Of a DNA stretch of 64,000 bases, positions 59,086 through 64,000 are shown piece after piece. The DNA is from Streptomyces sp. ISL-11 (GTDB lineage Bacteria; Actinomycetota; Actinomycetes; Streptomycetales; Streptomycetaceae). Within the stretch, counting starts at the first letter, position 1. The number at the start of each line of letters is the position of its first letter. Made by a program: the position numbers and the translations under genes. The notes under the pieces were generated by a model. That model saw nothing but the letters and a program-made list of their open reading frames with translations, made no database searches and was not told the origin of the DNA. The stretch covers positions 1 through 64,000 of the forward strand of contig NZ_JAGGOL010000014.1 in assembly GCF_018614525.1 (NCBI RefSeq). Reading direction: 5' to 3'.

Positions 59086-61068
59086 TCAGCCCTCGTCGCC
59101 CTCGGCCTTGGCCTCCGGCACCTTCACCCACACCGCCGGCGACGGCAGCCCCCGGTCGTCGATCACGTTCAGCATGTACCAGCCGGGCGGCACCAGTGAG
59201 GGGTCCTTCGGCAGCGTCACCGTCACCTCGTCGCCCTGCCGGGTGAAGTCCAGCGCGATCGACCGCTGTTCGATGTTGGTGACGTGCGTGAAGGAACCCG
59301 GCCGGATCAGCCGCGCCTTCTCCAGCGGCCGGGCTCCCTTGCCCGTGACCACCGTGTACGTGGCCTTGCCGCCCAGCTCCACCGTCCGGGGGCCGGGATC
59401 GCGGAGCGCGGGGCGCGTGCCGCCACGGTGGAGGTACGGCGGGGTGTAGAGGTCGATCTGCTGCTCGAAGGAGGCGGGCCTGGTGTTGTCCTTGTCGCCG
59501 AACAGGGAGTCGGAGCCGAAGGTCATCACCCGGCCGTCGGGCAGCAGCAGCGCGCCGGAGTGGTAGTTGCGGCCGACCAGCGGATCGGCGGCCGTGTGCC
59601 TGGTGCCGGACTCCGGATCGTAGATCTCGGCCTTGAGGATGTTGGTGGCGCTGCGGCCGCGGTAGTCGCCGGAGCCGTTGGTGGTCAGCACCGTGTCGTC
59701 GGGCAGGATGACGCTGCTGGGATAGCGGGCCCTGGCGTAGAGGTCGGGCCCGTCGCGGAAGCGCGGCTTGGCAGCGTGCAGGTCGACGATGCGGGTCTTG
59801 GCGGTGGCCCTCTTGTCCTCGCCGACCCCGCCGCCGCCCAGGACCATGTACCGCTGCTTCTGCGCGGGCGGCAGCAGCACGGACATCGAGGTCTCCAGGA
59901 CGTCCGGGTCGCTCATCCCGGGCACCTCGGTGAAGTCGTTGCTCGCCAGGTCCCACACGCCCGGCACCCGGCCCTTGTCGGCCGGGCCGTAGCCGGCGTT
60001 GGAGCCGGTGTAGAAGATCCGCCCCTTCTCGGTGAGGAAGAGGGCCGGATAGGTGGGGAAGAACCGTTCCTTGGGGAGGTAGGTCCACTTCTTCGTCTTC
60101 GGGTCGAAGACCTCGTTCTTGCCCGGGACGACCTGGCCGATCTCGTCGAGGCCGGAGACGGAGAGGACCTTGCCGTCCTGCAGGGTGGTCAGCGTCGGAT
60201 ACCAGCGGGCCTCGTTCATCGGGTCGACCGTGATGTACCGCTCGGCGACCGGGTCGAACTCGAAGGAATCCTTGATGCCCTGGAAGTCCTTCTTGTCGAA
60301 GGAGAGTTTGTTCGCGATCCCGTAGACGTTCTGGGCGTCGGCGCCCTTGAGGCCCTCGACGCTGTAATTGTCGGTGAGCCCGGTCTCGTACTGCTGACCC
60401 TTCTCCAGCGCCTCCACATAGACGCGCGCGGTGCTGACCGTGACGGTGACCTTGCGGCTCTCCTCGTCCTGGGTCTTCTTGGCGCGCGGTACGAGCACGG
60501 GGTCCTTGGACTCGAACGTCTTGCCGTTCTTCTTGCCGGTGAACCGGGTGCCCGCCGGCAGGGTCATCGGCTTGTCGGGATCCTCGTTGTGCACGACCAT
60601 CAGCCCGCCGGCCTTGGTGATGTCACCGCCCAGCTTTTCGTACCGCTGTGTGCCGCCGGCCACCAGGAGCTTGCCGTCGGGCAGTTGGGTGTGCCCCGCG
60701 CAGAAGAGGTCCTTGGGGGTGGGGACGTTCTTGAAGGAGTTCTTCACCGGGTCCCACAGGACCGTGCGGAAGGACTGGGCCTTGAAATTGGCGGCGTTGT
60801 TCCCGGAGCCGGCGATCAGCAGCACCTTGCCGGTGTGCAGCAGGGCCGCGTGGATCGTATTGATCCGGTATTCCTCGGGAACGTCCACCACTGTCCAGTG
60901 GCCGTTCTTCTCCTTGTACTCCGGCTGGTTGATTTTGTAGTCGTAGTACTGGTCGGAGGCGTATCCCCAGATCGCCGGACCGTTCATCCCCGCCAGGGCG
61001 AGGACGACCGCCGACCCGACGGCCATGCGGCGGGTGCGGCGGCTGACGCGGTAACGCCGGAAGTTCAT
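59086..61068 (-). CDS. glxA: Copper radical oxidase GlxA
   Basis: The 660-residue galactose/glyoxal oxidase-like enzyme acts outside the cell with CslA in tip glycan assembly. The N-terminal RRTRRMAVGSAVVLALAGM is a signal or membrane anchor. A beta-propeller follows with probable Cys-Tyr cofactor partners Cys123 (LFCAGHTQL) and Tyr290 (ARWYPTLTTL), copper ligands Tyr-His in GRNYHSGALLLPDG, and a C-terminal His in GSFTHVTN. A C-terminal DUF1929-type domain completes it. Its ATG overlaps the cslA stop (ATGA), so the two are translationally coupled. Confidence 0.95.
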   Translation of the reverse strand: MNFRRYRVSRRTRRMAVGSAVVLALAGMNGPAIWGYASDQYYDYKINQPEYKEKNGHWTVVDVPEEYRINTIHAALLHTGKVLLIAGSGNNAANFKAQSFRTVLWDPVKNSFKNVPTPKDLFCAGHTQLPDGKLLVAGGTQRYEKLGGDITKAGGLMVVHNEDPDKPMTLPAGTRFTGKKNGKTFESKDPVLVPRAKKTQDEESRKVTVTVSTARVYVEALEKGQQYETGLTDNYSVEGLKGADAQNVYGIANKLSFDKKDFQGIKDSFEFDPVAERYITVDPMNEARWYPTLTTLQDGKVLSVSGLDEIGQVVPGKNEVFDPKTKKWTYLPKERFFPTYPALFLTEKGRIFYTGSNAGYGPADKGRVPGVWDLASNDFTEVPGMSDPDVLETSMSVLLPPAQKQRYMVLGGGGVGEDKRATAKTRIVDLHAAKPRFRDGPDLYARARYPSSVILPDDTVLTTNGSGDYRGRSATNILKAEIYDPESGTRHTAADPLVGRNYHSGALLLPDGRVMTFGSDSLFGDKDNTRPASFEQQIDLYTPPYLHRGGTRPALRDPGPRTVELGGKATYTVVTGKGARPLEKARLIRPGSFTHVTNIEQRSIALDFTRQGDEVTVTLPKDPSLVPPGWYMLNVIDDRGLPSPAVWVKVPEAKAEGDEG

Positions 61069-62954
61069 CCGCGGGCCTCCGCGGGTCGCTCGGCCGCGGA
61101 GCGCCCGGCGCGGCGCAGCGACCACCACCACGCGACGATCGGCGCCACGGTGATCGCCAGGGCCAGCGTCGCCCAGGTGCGCATCGCGACATGGGTGTGG
61201 GAGAGCCAGAAGGAGGCCAGCAGCGAGCCGCCGAACACCAGCAGGAAGAACAGGTGGATGCGGAAGGTGCCGAAGAGGGTGTCGGGGCTGGCCGAGTCGC
61301 CCTTCGGGGTCACCACGAAGCCGCTCTTGCGGCGCAGGACCGCGTCGCACAGCGAGCGGGCGTAGATCGGCGCGGACAGCGCGGACATCACCATGCCGGC
61401 CAGGCCGCCGGAACCCTCGGGTTCGTGCGGCGAGACATTGTGCCGGCGGTTCCAGATGTAGAGGCCGATCTGCAGGGCCGCGGCATCGCTGTAGAGCATC
61501 ATCCAGATCTCGGAATTGATCTGGATGCCCGAGGCGCCGAGACCGAGGAAAAGGGCGCAGCTCAAGGCGCCCAGCATCCAGTTGAGTGCGGTCATCGGAT
61601 AATAGATGACCAGCAGGCTGTAGTTGAGGAATTTCCCCGGCGACAGTGTGAACGGGCCTTTCCAGAACTGCTTGAGGATCGTCTCGTACGTGCCTCGTGA
61701 CCAGCGCAGTTGCTGGGTGAAGAAATCCGTCCAGGCGTTGGGCCCCTCACCGACCGCGAGGACGTCGGGGGTATACACCGAACGCCATTTGTGGCCCGTC
61801 GCGGGATTGCGGTGGCGGTGCAGCTCGAAGCCGGTCGCCATGTCCTCGGTGATGGAGTCGTAGAGCCCGCCGATGCCCTTCAGGGCGCTGATGCGGACGG
61901 CGTTGTTGGTGCCGACGAACATGGGTGCGCCATAGCGGTTGCCAGCGCGTTGGATCAGGGCGTGGAAAAGGAACTGCTGGCTTTCGGCGGCCTTGGTCAC
62001 GGCCGCATCGTAGTTCCCGTAGACCTGCGGTCCAACGACAAACGCGATATCGGGGTCACGGAAGTACCCGAGCATGCGTTCAAGGAAGTTCGGCAGCGGG
62101 ACATGGTCGGTGTCGACGGAGGCGAAGAAGTCGTAGTCGTCGCCGTGGGCGTCCAGCCAGGAGTTGTAGTTGCCGTGTTTGGTCTTCGCGCGGTGGGGGC
62201 CCTCGGGGCGGTTCCACTTCTCGACGCCCTTGCGGGAGAAGTGATGTACGCCGAGCCGCCGGCAGACCTCCTTCACCTCCGGGTCGTCGCCCTCGTCCAG
62301 GAGCCATACGTGCAGCGGCCCGCGGTGCCGCAGCCGCACCGCGGCCTCCAGGGTGCGGGTGACCATCTCGATCGGCTCCTTGCCGGGCACGAACGAGGTC
62401 AGGAAGGCCACCTTGGTGCCGCTCTCGGGCACGACCGGGACGGGGTCGCGGGCGACGAGCGTGGCGTGGGCGTTGGAGGTGACGTTCAGCGTGCGGAAGA
62501 GCTCGATGAGGCCGATCGACACCAGCATGACGGCGTCCAGGGTCCGCATGAGCGGGGTGGCGTCGTCGCGCTGGGTCCAGTGGGCGGGCTGCATCAGCCA
62601 CACCAGGAGGCCGATCGAGACGACGGGCGCGGCTCCGAGCAGCAGGGCTCCCAGGACGCGGTGCGTCTCGTCCGCGAGCAGGCTGCGGTAGCGGACCCGG
62701 TAGGGGCGGTCGGGGTCCGGCTCGGTCAGCGGGCCGGCCAGCCGGCTGTAGTGCTCGTAGTCGAAGCGCGGGCGCACTCTGGGCGGCTGGGGCGGCTTTG
62801 GCGGCAGGGGCGGGGCCTGCGGCGGCGCCGCGGACAGGCCGCGGACCGGCTGCGGCTGGACCGGGACGGTCCCCGAGAAGCCGGGTGCCCGGGGCCGGGT
62901 CGTGGCCGCCGGATCATGGGTGTACTGCCGGGCGTCGGCAGGCATGGAAGACAT
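61065..62954 (-). CDS. cslA: Cellulose synthase-like glycosyltransferase CslA
   Basis: The 629-residue membrane GT2 enzyme makes the tip-associated beta-glucan. A Pro-rich cytoplasmic tail precedes two helices (VLGALLLGAAPVVSIGLLVW and LDAVMLVSIGLIELFRTL). The catalytic domain has VWLLDEGDDPEVKEV, FFASVDTDHVPLPNFL (DxD), YDSITEDMATGFEL (TED) and FFTQQLRWSRGTYE (QxxRW). At least four C-terminal helices follow. No PilZ domain. Alternative start MPADARQY is nine bases downstream. The 283-bp region upstream, up to the tRNA terminator, holds its promoter; I see no clear element there. Confidence 0.95.
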   Translation of the reverse strand: MSSMPADARQYTHDPAATTRPRAPGFSGTVPVQPQPVRGLSAAPPQAPPLPPKPPQPPRVRPRFDYEHYSRLAGPLTEPDPDRPYRVRYRSLLADETHRVLGALLLGAAPVVSIGLLVWLMQPAHWTQRDDATPLMRTLDAVMLVSIGLIELFRTLNVTSNAHATLVARDPVPVVPESGTKVAFLTSFVPGKEPIEMVTRTLEAAVRLRHRGPLHVWLLDEGDDPEVKEVCRRLGVHHFSRKGVEKWNRPEGPHRAKTKHGNYNSWLDAHGDDYDFFASVDTDHVPLPNFLERMLGYFRDPDIAFVVGPQVYGNYDAAVTKAAESQQFLFHALIQRAGNRYGAPMFVGTNNAVRISALKGIGGLYDSITEDMATGFELHRHRNPATGHKWRSVYTPDVLAVGEGPNAWTDFFTQQLRWSRGTYETILKQFWKGPFTLSPGKFLNYSLLVIYYPMTALNWMLGALSCALFLGLGASGIQINSEIWMMLYSDAAALQIGLYIWNRRHNVSPHEPEGSGGLAGMVMSALSAPIYARSLCDAVLRRKSGFVVTPKGDSASPDTLFGTFRIHLFFLLVFGGSLLASFWLSHTHVAMRTWATLALAITVAPIVAWWWSLRRAGRSAAERPAEARG

Positions 62955-63237
62955 GAGTCATTTCCCCCCGTACGCGTACTGACCGCGGGTGTCAGTCGGT
63001 CCGTGAAGCCCGTCCGGCCCCCCTGGCCGTACGGACCCAAGGGCACCGGATCCCCCCCCGGCGCCGCTCAACTCATTGCTCACGCATTGACGTTGAGTCA
63101 TCGCTGTCGGTTCAGGATCTCCGACCGCCCGTCATGATCGCAAGGGTGAAACAAGGTGTTTACCGGGCAAAGCGGTGCGCTGGTCGGCGAGCTGTGCGAA
63201 TGGGGGCGAAGTGTTCGCACGCGCCTCGGGAAACGGC

Positions 63238-63269
63238 CGAAGGCCCCTCACCATGGTGAGGGGCCTTCG
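63238..63269 (-). terminator. Terminator of tRNA-Lys
   Basis: A perfect 15-bp stem (CGAAGGCCCCTCACC/GGTGAGGGGCCTTCG) with a 2-base loop lies 11 bases beyond the tRNA 3' end on the minus strand. Confidence 0.88.
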
Positions 63270-63279
63270 AACCTGTCTG

Positions 63280-63353
63280 TGCGCCGCCAGGGACTCGAAC
63301 CCCGGACCCGCTGATTAAGAGTCAGCTGCTCTAACCAACTGAGCTAGCGGCGC
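63280..63353 (-). tRNA. tRNA-Lys (anticodon CUU)
   Basis: On the minus strand: acceptor GCGCCGC/GCGGCGC with discriminator A, D arm AGCTCAGTTGGTTAGAGC, anticodon loop CTCTTAA (CTT), and T arm CGGGGTTCGAGTCCCTG. 74 bases, CCA not encoded. Confidence 0.97.
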
Positions 63354-63418
63354 CTGCTGACAGAGATAAATATACCCGGTCCGAACGGGTGCTCCTAACC
63401 GGCCGCCGCCCCTCCGGT

Positions 63419-64000
63419 TCAGAGCGCCATCGACAGCACCAGGGGTGCCGCCTTCTGGTTCAGTGCCGCGGCGGCGTGCCGCAGCCGGTGCGCGTGCTCC
63501 AGCGGCAGGGAGAGCGCGACGCAGCCCACCGACAGGCCCGCCGTGACCGGGACGGCCGCGCAGACGGTGCCGATCGCGTACTCCTGGAGATCGAGGACGG
63601 GGACGGTCGCGGGCTGCGCGTCGAGCTTGCGGAAGAGGACCTGCTCATTGGTGATCGTCCGGGAGGTGAGCCGGGCGATCTTGTGGCGGGCGAGGTGATC
63701 GCGCCGGTCGTCGTGGTCGAGCTGGGTGAGCAGGCACTTGCCGATCGCGCTGGCGTGGGCGGCGGACCGGAAGTCGACCCACTCATTGACCTTGGGCGTG
63801 TGCGGGCTGTCCGCGTACTGCGTGATCCGCACCTCGCCGTCGATGTAGCGGCTGAGGTAGATCGCGGCGCCGATGGAGTCGCGCAGTGCGTGGAGGGACT
63901 GCTGGAGCTTGAGCTGCAGGGCGCGCTGCCGGTCGCCGCCGGAGCCGAGCAGGACGAGGGCGTCACCGGTGACGAACGCGCCGTCGTACGTCCGCTCCAC
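63419..64000 (-). CDS. IclR-family regulator, C-terminal part (cut by window edge)
   Basis: The frame is open at the right edge; 193 residues of the effector-binding domain are visible. Typical IclR segments: LQQSLHALRDSIGAAIYLSRYIDGEV, DFRSAAHASAIGKCLLTQLD (the conserved ASA.GK..L motif) and LDLQEYAIGTVCAAVPV followed by GCVALSLPLEHAHRL. The N-terminal winged helix lies outside the window. Ligand and targets unknown. Confidence 0.88.
   Translation of the reverse strand: MERTYDGAFVTGDALVLLGSGGDRQRALQLKLQQSLHALRDSIGAAIYLSRYIDGEVRITQYADSPHTPKVNEWVDFRSAAHASAIGKCLLTQLDHDDRRDHLARHKIARLTSRTITNEQVLFRKLDAQPATVPVLDLQEYAIGTVCAAVPVTAGLSVGCVALSLPLEHAHRLRHAAAALNQKAAPLVLSMAL

Noticed and set aside
59284..61365. 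693-codon frame antisense to glxA
   Set aside because: Shadow of glxA and cslA; no ribosome site or domain.

Overview
The window is chromosomal DNA of a Streptomyces (high-GC actinomycete). This rests on strongly GC-biased third codon positions, many GTG starts and ATGA/GTGA overlaps, DasR operators at an N-acetylglucosamine PTS locus, the cslA-glxA hyphal-tip polysaccharide locus, and actinobacterial families (WhiJ/DUF397-type pair, DUF1707, DUF3618, class F sortase). Most genes are core genes; accessory material is scattered between them, mainly as one family of palindromic intergenic repeats.

Layout. 0-7.2 kb: end of an RDD membrane protein, a secreted M6 metalloprotease, the pncB-pncA NAD salvage pair, clpS and DUF2017. 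7.5-12 kb: an amino-acid permease, the mec-cysO-cysM sulfur-carrier cysteine pathway, and an MBL hydrolase. 12-15.5 kb: GlcNAc PTS genes (nagE2, a second EIIC, nagF) with three DasR boxes. 15.5-18.6 kb: rph, a lipoprotein, rdgB, tRNA-Leu(UAG), and an HNH nuclease with four DNA-binding-like repeats. 18.8-24.3 kb: ProP-like transporter, orphan sensor kinase, bcp, DUF3618, a GroES paralogue, and a guanidine-III riboswitch controlling gdx. 24.4-30.9 kb: class A PBP, and an ABC exporter operon interrupted by a cold-shock gene. 30.9-38.4 kb: two SGNH hydrolases, DUF445, an alpha/beta hydrolase, DUF3311 plus a sodium:solute symporter. 38.4-47.1 kb is the most decayed part: a frameshifted YidC-like gene, a cluster of short repeats, two successive serine-hydrolase/TetR divergent pairs separated by a complete repeat element and a serine-recombinase relic, then a frameshifted WhiJ-like regulator with an intact DUF397 partner. 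47.4-54 kb: small hypotheticals, an EamA transporter facing a MerR-redoxin fusion, a methyltransferase with an attenuator-like leader, and an oxidoreductase/ROK pair around a strong palindrome. 54.4-64 kb: cell-surface proteins with a class F sortase, the csl locus (GH6 lipoprotein, GlxA, CslA), tRNA-Lys(CUU), and a partial IclR regulator.

The most unusual structural signal is a family of about 240-bp elements with imperfect terminal inverted repeats beginning CTAG. Eight full or partial copies are visible. Their core, bounded by TCCTCAA/TTGAGGA, occurs in both orientations relative to the flanking arms. Element ends supply the stop codons of neighbouring genes, and in one case contain a candidate start codon. 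Other notable points are the MerR-redoxin fusion with a strong internal ribosome-binding site, the leader ORF/hairpin ahead of the methyltransferase, and the CysO carrier whose Gly-Gly is masked by two extra residues.

All assignments come from reading sequence and recalling family signatures; no database search was run.
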